In this document: in pieces, positions 44,255-57,913 of the stretch
Layout of the letters: every line of letters begins with the position of its first letter
How positions within the stretch are numbered: the stretch's first letter is position 1
From: an uncultured Halomonas sp.
GTDB taxonomy: Bacteria > Pseudomonadota > Gammaproteobacteria > Pseudomonadales > Halomonadaceae
DNA: 64,000 nt
Assembly (NCBI RefSeq): GCF_947490095.1
Contig: NZ_CANLFS010000011.1
Location: 30,774 to 94,773 of the forward strand
Direction of reading: 5' to 3'
Translations under genes and position numbers: made by a program
Notes under the pieces: model-generated
Told to the model about the DNA's origin: nothing
What the model saw: the letters and a program-made list of their open reading frames with translations, nothing else
Databases searched by the model: none

Positions 44255-44594
44255 GGGGCCATCCTCTCTCAGGGGTGATCGCTCTGGGTGTTGGGTTGTT
44301 CATCGATATCAGCTAATGCTGCATCTGCGAACTGATGTCAGAGTCATCGATCGAAGGCGGCCTGTCTCTACTGCCTTAGTCGAAGTATGGCGAGTTTAAA
44401 ACGAATGTATGATGTCAGCGCTGAAAGCGACTGAAATGTTCACTCGACGACTCGCCTTGACCCTCACTATCACCCATCACTGCAGGGCACGACAATCGCC
44501 CCTTAGGGTAAGACAGGGTTGTAGCCCGACTACACGAGGCCCCAATATTGGGACCTCGTGTAGTGAGTTTTCGTTTGAAGACGGGAAGGGCGGT
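44255..44594. other. Upstream region of aceA (340 bp, no gene)
   Basis: No convincing gene is seen. It is AT-richer than its surroundings around 44385-44410 (GAGTTTAAAACGAATGTATG), a likely promoter zone for aceA on the minus strand, though no clear -35/-10 pair can be picked. The palindrome at 44530-44563 closes the region. Confidence 0.5.
44530..44563. terminator. Long palindrome downstream of the GNAT gene
   Basis: CTACACGAGG (44530-44539) pairs with CCTCGTGTAG (44554-44563); inside it CCCAATATTGGG is also palindromic. It probably ends the long minus-strand operon; a TTTT run follows only on the plus side. Confidence 0.55.
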
Positions 44595-45032
44595 TCAGCG
44601 GGCGCTCAGGGAGAGGCGCATATTGCGGTGCGGTATGCCGGCGTCGAGGAACGCCGGACCATGAGCCTCGAAGCCCAGGCGGGCGTAGAAGTCGAGGGCA
44701 TGAATCTGGGCCGCCAGCTCCACCGCGGGCAGGCCCTGGCGTCGGGCCGAAGCGATGGCGGCACGCATCAGGGCGACCCCGACGCCCAGGCCGCGGGCCT
44801 CGGCGAGTACCGCCACCCGGCCGATATGGGCATCGGGCAGCAGGCGGGCCGTGCCCACGGGCAGGCCGTCCTTCAGGGCCAGGAAATGACGGCACTCGCC
44901 GTCACGGCCGTCCCATTCTTCCTCCTGTGAGACGCCCTGTTCCTCGATAAAGACGCTGCGGCGTATGTCGGTGGCCTCGGGTCCCAGTTGCCCCCAGTCG
45001 CCTTCACGAACCGTTAGTGTTTCCTGTGTCAC
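44595..45032 (-). CDS. GNAT family N-acetyltransferase
   Basis: The 145-residue protein has the acetyl-CoA loop of GNAT enzymes in VLAEARGLGVGVALMRAAIASARRQG, and the front VREGDWGQLGPEATDIRRSVFIEEQGVSQEEEWDGRD resembles ElaA/YjcF-like acetyltransferases. GTG at 45032 is the start, with AAGGAG 8 nt upstream. It is the last gene of a seven-gene run starting at rluE, 42 bp after roxA. The substrate is unknown. Confidence 0.88.
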   Translation of the reverse strand: MTQETLTVREGDWGQLGPEATDIRRSVFIEEQGVSQEEEWDGRDGECRHFLALKDGLPVGTARLLPDAHIGRVAVLAEARGLGVGVALMRAAIASARRQGLPAVELAAQIHALDFYARLGFEAHGPAFLDAGIPHRNMRLSLSAR

Positions 45033-45074
45033 GATGGACTCCTTGCGATCGCTCCCTGGGGGTCACGCCCTCGA

Positions 45075-48325
<3,251 letters not shown>

Positions 48326-48329
<4 letters not shown>

Positions 48330-49456
48330 GGGGCTACCTCCACGGCGTTCCAGGCCTCACGGATGACCCCGCCGCCCAGACAGATCTCGCCGTCGTAGAG
48401 CACCAGCGACTGCCCCGGCGTCACCGCGCGCTGTGGGTCATCGAATACCACCTCCACGCCGCCATCCTCCCGGGTCCGGAAGGTGCAGGGCACATCGGCC
48501 TGGCGGTAACGGGTCTTGGCGGTGAGGCGGCCCTCGACGGCGGGTGCTTGGCCCGCCACCCACTCCATGGGCTCGGTGGCCAGGGTGTCGGTGTAGAGAA
48601 GCGGATGGTGCTTGCCCTGAACGGCCACCAGCACATTGCGCTCGAGGTCCTTGCCCGCGACATACCAGGGGGCATCGGGGTGGTTGGGAAGCCCGCCGAT
48701 GCCCAGTCCCTGGCGCTGTCCCAGGGTGTAGTACATCAGCCCCATGTGCTTGCCGATCACCTCACCCTCGGGGGTCTCGATCCCCCCCGGCTGTGCCGGC
48801 AGATATTGCTGCAGGAAGTCGCGGAAGCGACGCTCGCCGATGAAGCAGATGCCGGTCGAGTCCTTCTTGCGCGCGGTGATCAGGTCATGGCGCTCGGCGA
48901 TGGCGCGCACCTCGGGCTTCTCCAGTTCGCCCACCGGGAAGAGGGTCCTGGCGATGGCGGCTTCCGGAACGGCGTGCAGGAAGTAGCTCTGATCCTTGTT
49001 GGCATCGAGCCCCTTGAGCAGGCGGGGGCGGTCGTCGCCGTCGAGGCGACCGCGTACCTGCCCTTCGCGAACATAGTGGCCGGTGGCGATCTTCTCCGCG
49101 CCGAGCATCTCGGCATACTCCAGGAACACCTTGAACTTGATCTCGCGGTTGCAGAGGATATCCGGATTCGGCGTGCGCCCGGCCTGGTACTCGGCCAGGA
49201 AGTGCTCGAAGACATTGTCCCAGTATTCGGCGGCGAAGTTGGCGGTGTGCAGGCGAATGCCGAGTTTCTCGCATACGGCCTCGGCATCCGCCAGGTCATC
49301 CTTGGCGGTGCAGTATTCGGTGCCGTCGTCCTCGTCCCAGTTCTTCATGAACAGGCCTTCGACCCGATAGCCCTGCTCGAGCAGCAGCAGGGCGGAGACG
49401 GAGGAATCGACGCCGCCGGACATGCCGACGATCACCTTGCCTGGGGTGGCGGTCAT
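48326..49456 (-). CDS. mnmA: tRNA-specific 2-thiouridylase MnmA
   Basis: This 376-residue enzyme adds sulfur to U34 of tRNAs for Lys, Glu and Gln. The ATP-binding PP-loop is [15 protein letters not shown] near residues 10-24; catalytic cysteines are in [14 protein letters not shown] and [13 protein letters not shown]. The sulfur ultimately comes from a cysteine desulfurase such as IscS. It heads the overlapping mnmA-hflD pair. Confidence 0.97.
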
Positions 49457-49542
49457 GAGCGCCCTCGAAATCGGTGTGACATAAATGGGGCGAGATTATA
49501 CCTGAATCGAGCGGGAAGCTCGAAGAGCGGCGTGTCGTGGGG

Positions 49543-49992
49543 TCAGCGCTCGTGAATGACGTCCATGGGATAGAAGCGTCCGGCCAGGGCGTCGCGGATG
49601 CGGCGCAGTACCAGAGGGCTTCTCAGCCGTCCCTCGCGATCCAGTGCCTCGATCTGTTCCAGGGTCAGCCAGTGCACGGCGTGAATGTCGGGGTCCGGCG
49701 CGTGCCCCATATGGGCCAGGGCCATGCCGAGGAAGGCATGACTGTGGAAGGTGAGCCCATCCTGGGGCTCATGAACATACATTCCCAGGTAGTCGCTGAT
49801 GCCGACCCGCCAGGCCGTCTCCTCCTCGACCTCGCGCAGCGCGCCGTCGCGGATGCGCTCGCCGGGCTCCAGGTGTCCGGCGGGCTGGTTGAAGAGTGTT
49901 CGGGGCCCGCCGCGGTCTTCCTCCACCATCAAATAGGCGCCGGCGCGTTCTACCACACAGGCGACGGTGACATAGGGGTGCCAGCGGCTCAT
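49543..49992 (-). CDS. nudJ: Nudix hydrolase, NudJ-like
   Basis: The 149-residue protein has a Nudix box GHLEPGERIRDGALREVEEETA. The metal-binding Glu residues (REVEEE) are kept, but the late invariant Gly of the box is Ala. The front (HPYVTVACVVERAGAYLMVEED) and the FHSHAFLGMA segment fit NudJ (YmfB), a thiamine pyrophosphate and nucleotide phosphatase. Its start overlaps the stop of rluE by 4 bp. Confidence 0.9.
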   Translation of the reverse strand: MSRWHPYVTVACVVERAGAYLMVEEDRGGPRTLFNQPAGHLEPGERIRDGALREVEEETAWRVGISDYLGMYVHEPQDGLTFHSHAFLGMALAHMGHAPDPDIHAVHWLTLEQIEALDREGRLRSPLVLRRIRDALAGRFYPMDVIHER

Positions 49993-50636
49993 CGTCGGTT
50001 TCCTCGCTTTTGAGTGGGGCGCGTCCCGGCTGGGCCGCCTCGCGTTCGTCCATGGTCGCGGCGACCGGGCACCGCGACCGGGGCATGCAGTGTCTCACGG
50101 CGCCACTCTCCCGGGGCCAGGCCGTCGAGCCGCCAGGAGCCGATGGCCACCCGCACCAGGCGCAGGGTCGGATGGCCCACATGGGCCGTCATGCGGCGTA
50201 CCTGTCGGTTGCGCCCTTCCGAGATGGTCAACTCCAGCCAGGTCGTGACGGGGTGGCGCTTCGGGTCCAGGGGCGGGTCGCGCTCCAGAAGCTCGCTGTC
50301 TGACAGGCGGCGAACCTTGGCCGGCTGGGTCATGCCATCCTTGAGGCGGATGCCCTGGCGCAGAGCCTGGAGGGCGTTGTCATCGGGTCTGCCTTCCACC
50401 TGCACCCGATAGACCTTGGGCTGCTTGTGGCGTGGGTGGCTGATGCGGTGGATCAACTCGCCATCGTCGCTGAGCAGGAGCAGCCCTTCCGAATCGTGGT
50501 CGAGGCGGCCGGCGGGGTAGATGCCCGGCACCTTGATCACATCGGCCAGGGTCGCACGTCGCTCCTCCTCCGGGGCCTTCCGGTCGGTAAACTGGGACAG
50601 CATTCGGTAGGGCTTATGGAGCAGATAAAGGTTCAT
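49989..50636 (-). CDS. rluE: 23S rRNA pseudouridine synthase RluE-like
   Basis: The 215-residue protein has the RsuA/RluE-type motif PAGRLDHDSEGLLLLSDDGEL with the catalytic Asp, and the C-terminal LTISEGRNRQVRRMTAHVGHPTLRLVRVAIG. It lacks the S4 domain and starts directly with LYLLHKPYRMLSQFTD, as RluE does. RluE makes pseudouridine 2457 of 23S rRNA. The C-terminus ends in a basic tail (RRDHGRTRGG...KRGNRR). The start at 50636 has AGAGGCG upstream. It begins a seven-gene minus-strand run. Confidence 0.9.
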   Translation of the reverse strand: MNLYLLHKPYRMLSQFTDRKAPEEERRATLADVIKVPGIYPAGRLDHDSEGLLLLSDDGELIHRISHPRHKQPKVYRVQVEGRPDDNALQALRQGIRLKDGMTQPAKVRRLSDSELLERDPPLDPKRHPVTTWLELTISEGRNRQVRRMTAHVGHPTLRLVRVAIGSWRLDGLAPGEWRRETLHAPVAVPGRRDHGRTRGGPAGTRPTQKRGNRR

Positions 50637-50714
50637 GGCAGCGCCTCTGCTGTTAAGTGCCGAGTGCCTGTCGCCGTCAATGGTCGGCGTCAATCGTCGG
50701 CATCATAACGCGAA

Positions 50715-50745
50715 GGCTCCCCTCCGCCGAGGGCGAAAGGGAGCC
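50715..50745 (-). terminator. Hairpin downstream of the monomeric IDH gene
   Basis: GGCTCCC (50715-50721) pairs with GGGAGCC (50739-50745), 60 bp past the stop, followed on the minus strand by TTCGCGTT. Confidence 0.55.
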
Positions 50746-50804
50746 GAAGGATCACCCGTTCCGTGTGTTTCAGGATGGGCGTCGCGTCGCGGTGTGGCGG
50801 CCGG

Positions 50805-53042
50805 TCAGCCCTTGGAGACCATCGCCAGCGCGTCGTTCAGGGTCTTGCTGGGGCGCATGATGGAGCGAGCCACATCGGCATCGGCGTGGAAGTAGCCCTT
50901 GATATCGGCCGGCTGCCCCTGCACGCCGTTGAGCTCCTCGAGGATCGTCGCTTCGTTGGACTTGAGGGTCTCCGCCAGGCGCCCGAAGAGCTCCTTGAGG
51001 CCGGCATCCTGGTCCTGGGCGGCCAGGGCTTCGGCCCAGTAGAGGGCCAGGTAGAAGTGGCTGCCGCGGTTGTCCAGCTCGCCTACCTTGCGCGAGGGCG
51101 ACTTGTTGCTTTCGAGGAATTCACCGGTGGCCTTGTCCAGCGCATCGGCCAGCAGGGTCGCCCGCTCGTTGCCGAACTGCTTGGCGAGGTGCTCCAGGGA
51201 GGCGCCCAGGGCGAGGAACTCGCCCAGGCTATCCCAGCGCAGGTGATTCTCTTCGAGGAGCTGCTGTACGTGCTTCGGCGCGGAGCCGCCCGCCCCGGTC
51301 TCGAACATGCCGCCACCGGCCATCAGCGGCACGATGGAGAGCATCTTGGCGCTGGTGCCGAGCTCGAGGATCGGGAACAGGTCGGTCAGGTAGTCGCGCA
51401 GGATGTTACCGGTCACCGAGATGGTGTCGAGGCCGCGAATGAGACGCTCGAGGGTGTAACGCATGGCGCGGACCTGGGACATGATCTGGATGTCCAGGCC
51501 CTCGGTGTCATGCTCCGCGAGATAGGCCTTGACCTTCTTGATCAGCTCATTCTCGTGGGGACGGTAGGGGTCGAGCCAGAAGACCGCCGGCATTCCGGAG
51601 TCGCGGCAGCGCTCCACGGCGAGCTTGACCCAGTCACGGATCGGCGCGTCCTTGACCTGGCACATCCGCCAGATATCGCCCTCTTCCACATTCTGCGAGA
51701 GCAGAACCTCGCCGGTTTCCAGGTCGGTAATGTTGGCGACGCCCGCCGCCGGGGCCTCGAAGGTCTTGTCGTGGGAGCCGTATTCCTCCGCCTTCTGCGC
51801 CATCAGGCCGACGTTGGGCACGGTGCCCATGGTGGCGGGATCAAAGGCGCCATGCCATTTGCAGAAGTTGATCATCTCCTGGTAGATGCGGGCGAAGGTG
51901 GACTCCGGCATGACCGCCTTGACGTCCTTGAGGCGGCCGTCGGCGCCGTACATCTTGCCGCCGGCGCGGATCATGGCGGGCATGGAGGCGTCCACGATCA
52001 CGTCGCTGGGCGAGTGGAAGTTGGTGATGCCACGCGCCGAATCCACCATCGCCAGCTCCGGGCGCTGGTCGTGACAGGCGTGAAGGTCGCGGATGACCTC
52101 GTCGCGCTGGCTTTCGGGCAGGGTGTCGATCCGGTCGTAGAGGTTCGCCATGCCGTTGTTGACATCGACGCCCAGCTCGTCGAACAGGGCACCATGCTTC
52201 TCGAAGGCGTCCCGGTAGAAGATCTTGACGCAGTGGCCGAAGACGATGGGGTGCGAGACCTTCATCATCGTCGCCTTGACGTGCAGCGAGAACATCACGC
52301 CGGTCTTGCGTGCGTCTTCGATTTCCTGCTCGTAGAAGTCCAGCAGGGCTTTCTTGCTCATGAACATGCTGTCGATGATCTCGCCCTCGAGCAGCGAGAC
52401 GCGCGGCTTGAGCACCAGGGTCTCACCGCTCTGGGTGACCAGCTCCATCTTCACGTCGCGGGGACGGTCGAGGGTCATCGACTTTTCGCCGTCGTAGAAG
52501 TCACCCTTGTGCATATGGGAGACGTGGCTGCGCGAGGCCTGGCTCCACTCCCCCATGTAGTGGGGATACTTGCGGGCGTATTGCTTGACGGCCTTGGGCG
52601 CGCGGCGGTCCGAGTTGCCTTCGCGCAGCACCGGATTGACGGCGCTGCCCATGACCTTGGCGTAACGCGCCTGGATGTCCTTGTCTTCCTCGCTGGTGGC
52701 CTCGCTCGGGTAGTCCGGCAGGGGGTAGCCCTGGCCCTGGAGCTCCTTGATGGCGGCTCGCAGCTGCGGCATGGACGCGCTGATGTTGGGCAGCTTGATG
52801 ATGTTGGCCTCTGGCGTCTTGGCCAGGGCACCCAGTTCGGCCAGGTGGTCTTCCACCTGCTGGCCTTCGGCCAGGTAGTCGGGGAACTGGGAGAGGATAC
52901 GGGCCGCGAGGGAGATGTCGCGGGTTTCCACTTCGATGCCGGCCGCGTCGGTGTAGGCGTCGATGATCGGCAGCAGTGAGTGGGTCGCCAGCGCAGGCGC
53001 CTCATCGGTGAACGTATAGATAATCTTGGGCGTTTGGGACAT
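50805..53042 (-). CDS. idh: NADP-dependent isocitrate dehydrogenase, monomeric type (IDH-II)
   Basis: This 745-residue single-chain enzyme belongs to the monomeric isocitrate dehydrogenase family and oxidises isocitrate to 2-oxoglutarate. It has family landmarks such as [66 protein letters not shown] and [51 protein letters not shown]. The start at 53042 agrees with the family. It is divergent from the unrelated dimeric enzyme at 53225. The gene name is used as in Pseudomonas. Confidence 0.96.
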   Translation of the reverse strand: MSQTPKIIYTFTDEAPALATHSLLPIIDAYTDAAGIEVETRDISLAARILSQFPDYLAEGQQVEDHLAELGALAKTPEANIIKLPNISASMPQLRAAIKELQGQGYPLPDYPSEATSEEDKDIQARYAKVMGSAVNPVLREGNSDRRAPKAVKQYARKYPHYMGEWSQASRSHVSHMHKGDFYDGEKSMTLDRPRDVKMELVTQSGETLVLKPRVSLLEGEIIDSMFMSKKALLDFYEQEIEDARKTGVMFSLHVKATMMKVSHPIVFGHCVKIFYRDAFEKHGALFDELGVDVNNGMANLYDRIDTLPESQRDEVIRDLHACHDQRPELAMVDSARGITNFHSPSDVIVDASMPAMIRAGGKMYGADGRLKDVKAVMPESTFARIYQEMINFCKWHGAFDPATMGTVPNVGLMAQKAEEYGSHDKTFEAPAAGVANITDLETGEVLLSQNVEEGDIWRMCQVKDAPIRDWVKLAVERCRDSGMPAVFWLDPYRPHENELIKKVKAYLAEHDTEGLDIQIMSQVRAMRYTLERLIRGLDTISVTGNILRDYLTDLFPILELGTSAKMLSIVPLMAGGGMFETGAGGSAPKHVQQLLEENHLRWDSLGEFLALGASLEHLAKQFGNERATLLADALDKATGEFLESNKSPSRKVGELDNRGSHFYLALYWAEALAAQDQDAGLKELFGRLAETLKSNEATILEELNGVQGQPADIKGYFHADADVARSIMRPSKTLNDALAMVSKG

Positions 53043-53118
53043 GGGGCGTAGATCTCTCTGGTCACTGCGGTGGCGGGAAACGGGGGAGCCATACAGGGCC
53101 CCCTCCAGTGAGGCGGTG

Positions 53119-53147
53119 ATTGTATCCTGATTGTCGACAAATGTCCC
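53119..53147 (-). promoter_or_regulatory. Possible promoter of the monomeric IDH gene
   Basis: On the minus strand TACAAT (53119-53124) is preceded 17 bp upstream by GGGACA (53142-53147), a weak -35. Confidence 0.3.
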
Positions 53148-53178
53148 GGGCAAGCCTACTCCGCCGCGGGAGCCGAAT

Positions 53179-53186
53179 GCTATACT
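53179..53186 (+). promoter_or_regulatory. Extended -10 promoter of the dimeric IDH gene
   Basis: TGCTATACT gives a TATACT -10 box (53181-53186) with an upstream TG; no -35 is seen. The start would lie about 30 nt before the gene. Confidence 0.5.
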
Positions 53187-53224
53187 CGAGGCTCCACTGA
53201 ACCGACCAGAAAGGGGAGTTCTCA

Positions 53225-54481
53225 ATGGGGTTCCAGAAAATTGTGTTGCCTGACGGCGGTCAGAAGATCACCGTCAATGCCGACAACAGCCTCAATGTCC
53301 CGAACGAACCGATCATTCCGTTCATCGAGGGTGACGGTATCGGTGCCGACGTCACCCCGGCGATGAAGATCGCCATCGATGCCGCCGTGCAGAAGGCCTA
53401 TGGCGGCGAGCGCCGGATCCACTGGATGGAGGTCTATGCCGGCGAGAAGGCGACCCAGGTCTATGATGCCGACACCTGGCTGCCGGAAGAGACACTAAAG
53501 GCCGTCGAGGACTACATCGTCTCCATCAAGGGGCCGTTGACCACCCCGGTGGGTGGAGGGATTCGCTCGCTGAACGTGGCGCTGCGTCAGAAGCTCGACC
53601 TCTACGTCTGTCAGCGTCCGGTGCGCTGGTTCGAGGGGGTGCCGAGCCCGGTGAAGGCGCCCGGCGACGTCGACATGGTCATCTTTCGCGAGAATTCCGA
53701 GGATATCTATGCCGGTGTCGAGTGGAAGGCCGGTTCGCCGGAGGCCGACAGGGTGATCGAGTTCCTCCGCGAGGAGATGGGGGTCACCAACATCCGTTTC
53801 CCTGAGGAGTGCGGCATCGGTGTCAAGCCGGTCTCCGTGGAGGGCACCAAGCGCCTGGTGCGTCAGGCCCTGCAGTACACCATCGACAACGACCGCGAGT
53901 CGCTGACCCTGGTGCATAAGGGCAATATCATGAAATTCACCGAAGGCGCCTTCAAGGACTGGGGCTATGAGCTGGCCAAGGAGGAGTTCGGGGCCGAACT
54001 GCTCGACGGGGGCCCCTGGATGACCATGGAGAACCCCAGGACCGGCAAGGAGATCGTCATCAAGGATGTGATCGCCGACGCCATGCTTCAGCAGATCCTC
54101 CTGCGTCCGGCGGAATATGACGTGATCGCGACCCTGAATCTCAACGGCGACTACATCTCCGACGCCCTGGCCGCCGAGGTGGGCGGCATCGGTATTGCGC
54201 CGGGCGCCAATATCTCCGATACCACCGCCATGTTCGAGGCAACCCATGGCACCGCCCCGAAGTATGCCGGCCTGGACAAGGTCAACCCGGGCTCGCTGAT
54301 CCTCTCCGCCGAAATGATGCTGCGGCACATGGGATGGGTCGAGGCCGCCGACCTGGTGCTCAAGGGCATGGAAAGGGCGATCGCCAGGGGCGAGGTCACC
54401 TATGATTTCCATCGCCAGATGGACGATGCCAAGCTGCTTAAATGCTCCGAGTTCGGCCAGGCCGTCGCCGATAACATGTAA
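53225..54481 (+). CDS. icd: NADP-dependent isocitrate dehydrogenase, homodimeric type (IDH-I)
   Basis: This 418-residue TCA-cycle enzyme is of the E. coli Icd type. Landmarks are [21 protein letters not shown]-like [31 protein letters not shown] and [17 protein letters not shown], ending in a cofactor region with GTAPKYAG. The serine in GIRSLNVA corresponds to the residue that AceK phosphorylates in E. coli to steer isocitrate to isocitrate lyase. AAGGGGAG precedes the ATG. No aceK is in the window. Confidence 0.97.
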   Translation: MGFQKIVLPDGGQKITVNADNSLNVPNEPIIPFIEGDGIGADVTPAMKIAIDAAVQKAYGGERRIHWMEVYAGEKATQVYDADTWLPEETLKAVEDYIVSIKGPLTTPVGGGIRSLNVALRQKLDLYVCQRPVRWFEGVPSPVKAPGDVDMVIFRENSEDIYAGVEWKAGSPEADRVIEFLREEMGVTNIRFPEECGIGVKPVSVEGTKRLVRQALQYTIDNDRESLTLVHKGNIMKFTEGAFKDWGYELAKEEFGAELLDGGPWMTMENPRTGKEIVIKDVIADAMLQQILLRPAEYDVIATLNLNGDYISDALAAEVGGIGIAPGANISDTTAMFEATHGTAPKYAGLDKVNPGSLILSAEMMLRHMGWVEAADLVLKGMERAIARGEVTYDFHRQMDDAKLLKCSEFGQAVADNM

Positions 54482-54498
54482 GGCGACGCCGCACGGCT

Positions 54499-54533
54499 GG
54501 CCCCCGTTCGCCGCCTGGCGGGCGGGGGCCTTT
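54499..54533 (+). terminator. Terminator of icd
   Basis: GGCCCCCG (54499-54506) pairs with CGGGGGCC (54523-54530), with an inner CGCC/GGCG stem, followed by TTTGC. Confidence 0.75.
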
Positions 54534-54681
54534 GCATTGTGCCAGGCTGTTCGAAGAGGTTCGATGAACCCCGCCGGTTCTCGGGCGCCTCCTTGGCAGG
54601 ACGTCCAGGCCGGCTCAGTCGAGACGAATGATGTCCCCTATGTCAGCGCAGATGTTCGCAGCAGTAGCGGTGTACGGTGGT

Positions 54682-55005
54682 ATGACACGCCCGCCGGGCA
54701 CCGATGAGGATGATGATCTGGCGGTACAGACCGCCGACCCGCAGCTGGCAACGCCGCCGATGTACAAGGTGGTGTTGCACAACGATGACTTCACCCCCAT
54801 GGAGTTCGTGGTGGAGGTGTTGCAGACGTTCTTTCACCTGGATAGTGAGGCCGCGGTACAGGTGATGATGACGGTGCATACCCGGGGCAAGGCGACCTGT
54901 GGCATCTTTACTCGTGATATCGCCGAAACTAAAAGTCATCAAGTCAATCAATATGCTAGAGAGTGTCAGCATCCGCTGCTGTCGGATATCGAAGCGGTGG
55001 ACTGA
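54682..55005 (+). CDS. clpS: ATP-dependent Clp protease adaptor ClpS
   Basis: This protein of about 107 residues is the N-recognin that hands N-degron proteins to ClpAP. The core [30 protein letters not shown] and [36 protein letters not shown] are typical, including the pocket residues NDD and the Met/His positions. The start is uncertain: ATGs at 54628, 54640, 54652 and 54682 are in frame and none has a strong ribosome site; the last gives the usual family length. clpA follows 145 bp on. Confidence 0.93.
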   Translation: MTRPPGTDEDDDLAVQTADPQLATPPMYKVVLHNDDFTPMEFVVEVLQTFFHLDSEAAVQVMMTVHTRGKATCGIFTRDIAETKSHQVNQYARECQHPLLSDIEAVD

Positions 55006-55149
55006 TCCCCCGGAAGTGGTGGCGATGGGCGTAAGATCGGCCGCCGTTGGTAAGCGGGCTTGCAACGGCGGCGTTTGTGCTCGATGTTGATGATACCGGA
55101 TCGAGAAAAATCCGATGCAATGCCCTAGGCGGCAATGAAGGGGACTGCC

Positions 55150-57423
55150 ATGCTGAGCAAAGAACTTGAACTGACCCTGAACACGGCCTTTACCGTGGCA
55201 CGCTCCAAGCGCCACGAGTTCATGACCGTTGAGCATCTGCTGCTGGCGCTACTCGACAATGCCTCGGCGGCCGATGTGCTACGCGCCTGCGGGTCCAATC
55301 TCGACAAGCTGCGGTCCGACCTGCAGGACTTTATCAATTCCACGACGCCGCTGATCCCCGAGGATCATGCCGACCGCGAGACGCAGCCGACGCTGGGTTT
55401 CCAGCGGGTATTGCAGCGCGCGGTATTTCACGTGCAGTCATCCGGCAAGAGTGAGGTCACCGGGGCCAACGTGCTGGTGGCGATCTTCTCCGAGCAGGAG
55501 AGCCAGGCTGTCTACTTCCTCAAGCAGCAGAATGTGGCGCGCGTCGATGCCGTCAACTACATCGCCCATGGCATCTCGAAGGTTCCCGGCCATGACCAGG
55601 CGCCTTCGTCGCCTTCGTCGGAATCCGATGAGGGCGAGGAGAGCGGCGAGACCGCTTCCAACCCGTTGACCGGCTATGCCACCAACCTCAACGAACAGGC
55701 TCGCATGGGCAAGATTGACCCGCTGATCGGTCGCGAGCACGAGCTGGAGCGGGTGGTACAGATTCTCGCCCGGCGTCGCAAGAACAATCCCTTGCTGGTG
55801 GGTGAGGCCGGCGTGGGCAAGACCGCCATCGCCGAGGGGTTGGCCAAGCGTATCGTCGAGGAAGATGTGCCCGAGGTGATCGGCGATGCCGTGGTCTATT
55901 CCCTGGACATGGGGGCGCTGCTGGCCGGCACCAAGTATCGCGGTGACTTCGAGAAGCGCCTGAAGGCGCTGCTGGCGGAGTTGCACAAGCAGCCCAATGC
56001 CATCCTCTTTATCGACGAGATCCACACCGTCATCGGTGCCGGCGCCGCCTCGGGCGGGGTGATGGACGCCTCCAACCTGCTCAAGCCGAAGCTTTCCTCC
56101 GGTGAGCTACGCTGTATCGGCTCCACCACCTTTCAGGAGTATCGCGGCATCTTCGAGAAGGACCGTGCCCTGGCCCGCCGCTTCCAGAAGGTGGAGGTTC
56201 CGGCACCGTCGGTGGAAGACACCATTCGCATCCTCAAGGGATTGCGCTCGCGTTTCGAGGAGCATCATCAGCTCAAGTACACCGACGGTGCCCTGGAGAG
56301 CGCGGCGCGCCTGGCGGATCGCTATATCAATGACCGCTACCTGCCCGACAAGGCGATCGACGTCATCGACGAGGCAGGGGCCCACCAGCGCCTGCTTCCG
56401 CCGGAGATGAGCGTCGATACCATCGACACCGATCAGGTCGAGGCGGTGGTGGCCTCCATTGCGCGGATTCCGCCCAAGAGCGTCTCCAGTTCCGATCGCA
56501 AGTTGCTGGCCAACATCGACCGAGACCTGAAGATGCTGGTGTTCGGTCAGGATGAGGCGATCGACAGCCTCGCCGCGGCGATCAAGCTGTCCCGGGCGGG
56601 TCTCAAGTCGCCGGACAAGCCGGTGGGGAGCTTCATGTTTGCCGGCCCGACCGGGGTGGGCAAGACCGAGGTCGCTCGCCAGCTCTCCCATATCATGGGG
56701 ATCGAGTTGGTACGTTTCGACATGTCGGAGTACATGGAGCGGCATACGGTGTCACGGCTGATCGGTGCCCCCCCGGGCTATGTCGGCTACGATCAGGGCG
56801 GCTTGCTGACGGAGGCCATCACCAAGCAGCCGCACTGTGTGCTGCTGCTCGATGAGGTCGAGAAGGCGCATCCCGAGGTCTTCAATCTGCTGCTGCAGGT
56901 GATGGACCACGGCCGGCTGACCGATAACAATGGCCGTGAGGCCGACTTCCGCCATGTGATTCTGATCATGACCTCCAATGCCGGGGTCGAGCAGGCGTCA
57001 CGGCGTTCCATCGGTTTCCAGACCCAGGACCACTCCACCGATGCCATGGAGGTGATTCGCAAGACGTTCTCGCCGGAGTTCCGCAACCGCCTGGATGGCA
57101 TTATCCAGTTCCATGCGCTGCCGACCTCGGTGGTGCGCAGCGTGGTCGACAAGTTCCTGGTGGAGCTCCAGGCGCAGCTCGACGAGAAGCGAGTCCAGCT
57201 CGAAGTGGATGAGGCGGCGCGAGACTGGCTGGCGGAGCGGGGCTATGACCCGGACATGGGGGCGCGGCCGATGGCTCGCCTGATCCAGGAGAAACTCAAG
57301 AAGCCGTTGGCGGAGATGATTCTGTTCGGTGAGCTCTCCGAGCACGGTGGGCTGGTCCACGTCACCGTGGAGAGAGGAGAGTTGCACCTCGAGACCGAAT
57401 CGGAAATGGCCGACGCTCCTTGA
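55150..57423 (+). CDS. clpA: ATP-dependent Clp protease ATP-binding subunit ClpA
   Basis: This 757-residue AAA+ unfoldase feeds proteins to ClpP. It has the N-domain where ClpS binds ([35 protein letters not shown]), Walker A motifs GEAGVGKT (218-225) and GPTGVGKT (499-506), and the ClpP-binding loop near [23 protein letters not shown] precedes the ATG at 55150; an earlier in-frame ATG at 55135 would add five residues without a better site. The clpSA arrangement is standard. Confidence 0.97.
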   Translation: MLSKELELTLNTAFTVARSKRHEFMTVEHLLLALLDNASAADVLRACGSNLDKLRSDLQDFINSTTPLIPEDHADRETQPTLGFQRVLQRAVFHVQSSGKSEVTGANVLVAIFSEQESQAVYFLKQQNVARVDAVNYIAHGISKVPGHDQAPSSPSSESDEGEESGETASNPLTGYATNLNEQARMGKIDPLIGREHELERVVQILARRRKNNPLLVGEAGVGKTAIAEGLAKRIVEEDVPEVIGDAVVYSLDMGALLAGTKYRGDFEKRLKALLAELHKQPNAILFIDEIHTVIGAGAASGGVMDASNLLKPKLSSGELRCIGSTTFQEYRGIFEKDRALARRFQKVEVPAPSVEDTIRILKGLRSRFEEHHQLKYTDGALESAARLADRYINDRYLPDKAIDVIDEAGAHQRLLPPEMSVDTIDTDQVEAVVASIARIPPKSVSSSDRKLLANIDRDLKMLVFGQDEAIDSLAAAIKLSRAGLKSPDKPVGSFMFAGPTGVGKTEVARQLSHIMGIELVRFDMSEYMERHTVSRLIGAPPGYVGYDQGGLLTEAITKQPHCVLLLDEVEKAHPEVFNLLLQVMDHGRLTDNNGREADFRHVILIMTSNAGVEQASRRSIGFQTQDHSTDAMEVIRKTFSPEFRNRLDGIIQFHALPTSVVRSVVDKFLVELQAQLDEKRVQLEVDEAARDWLAERGYDPDMGARPMARLIQEKLKKPLAEMILFGELSEHGGLVHVTVERGELHLETESEMADAP

Positions 57424-57427
57424 GGCA

Positions 57428-57445
57428 GGCGGGCGTTGGCCCGCC
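57428..57445 (+). terminator. Hairpin directly after clpA
   Basis: GGCGGGC GTTG GCCCGCC, 5 bp past the clpA stop. A second hairpin at 57460-57487 follows. Confidence 0.5.
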
Positions 57446-57459
57446 ATTCACCCACGACG

Positions 57460-57487
57460 CAGCGCCCTGTCGAGAGACGGGGCGTTG
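57460..57487. terminator. Second hairpin between clpA and infA
   Basis: CAGCGCCCTGTC pairs with GACGGGGCGTTG around GAGA, 12 pairs with two G-T. It lies between convergent genes and may serve both. Confidence 0.5.
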
Positions 57488-57540
57488 TCGTATCGGCTAT
57501 AGCGGCGGCAGGGAGGAGGCGAGTGGCTCGACCGCCGGGA

Positions 57541-57759
57541 TCAGCGGGAGCGGTACACGATACGGCCCTTGGTCAGGTCGTAGGGAGTCAGCTCTACCTT
57601 GACCTTGTCGCCGGTGAGGATACGGATGTAGTTCTTGCGCATCTTGCCGGAGATATGGGCAGTTACCACGTGTCCGTTCTCGAGCTCGACGCGGAAGGTG
57701 GTGTTGGGAAGCGTGTCGACGATGACACCTTCCATCTCGATATGGTCTTCACGTGCCAT
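57541..57759 (-). CDS. infA: Translation initiation factor IF-1
   Basis: The 72-residue protein ([53 protein letters not shown]...) is IF-1, an OB-fold factor that binds the 30S A site. The start at 57759 gives exactly the family length. It lies between clpA and the N-degron transferase genes, the usual order in gammaproteobacteria. Confidence 0.98.
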   Translation of the reverse strand: MAREDHIEMEGVIVDTLPNTTFRVELENGHVVTAHISGKMRKNYIRILTGDKVKVELTPYDLTKGRIVYRSR

Positions 57760-57913
57760 ATAGGCGATTCCTCGCTGTTGGTGGATCATGTTCTCATGGC
57801 CTCGCAGGGGGCCATGAGAAAAGAATAGCGCGATATTGTGCCGCATGCCGGCCGGCAAGGCAAAGAATGAGGGAGACCATGGGGCTATCGGCGATGGCTC
57901 AGGTGATGGATCC

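Noticed and set aside
50763..52979. 738-codon plus-strand open frame opposite the monomeric IDH
   Set aside because: It is the antisense shadow of the IDH gene; the minus-strand protein shows clear family blocks.
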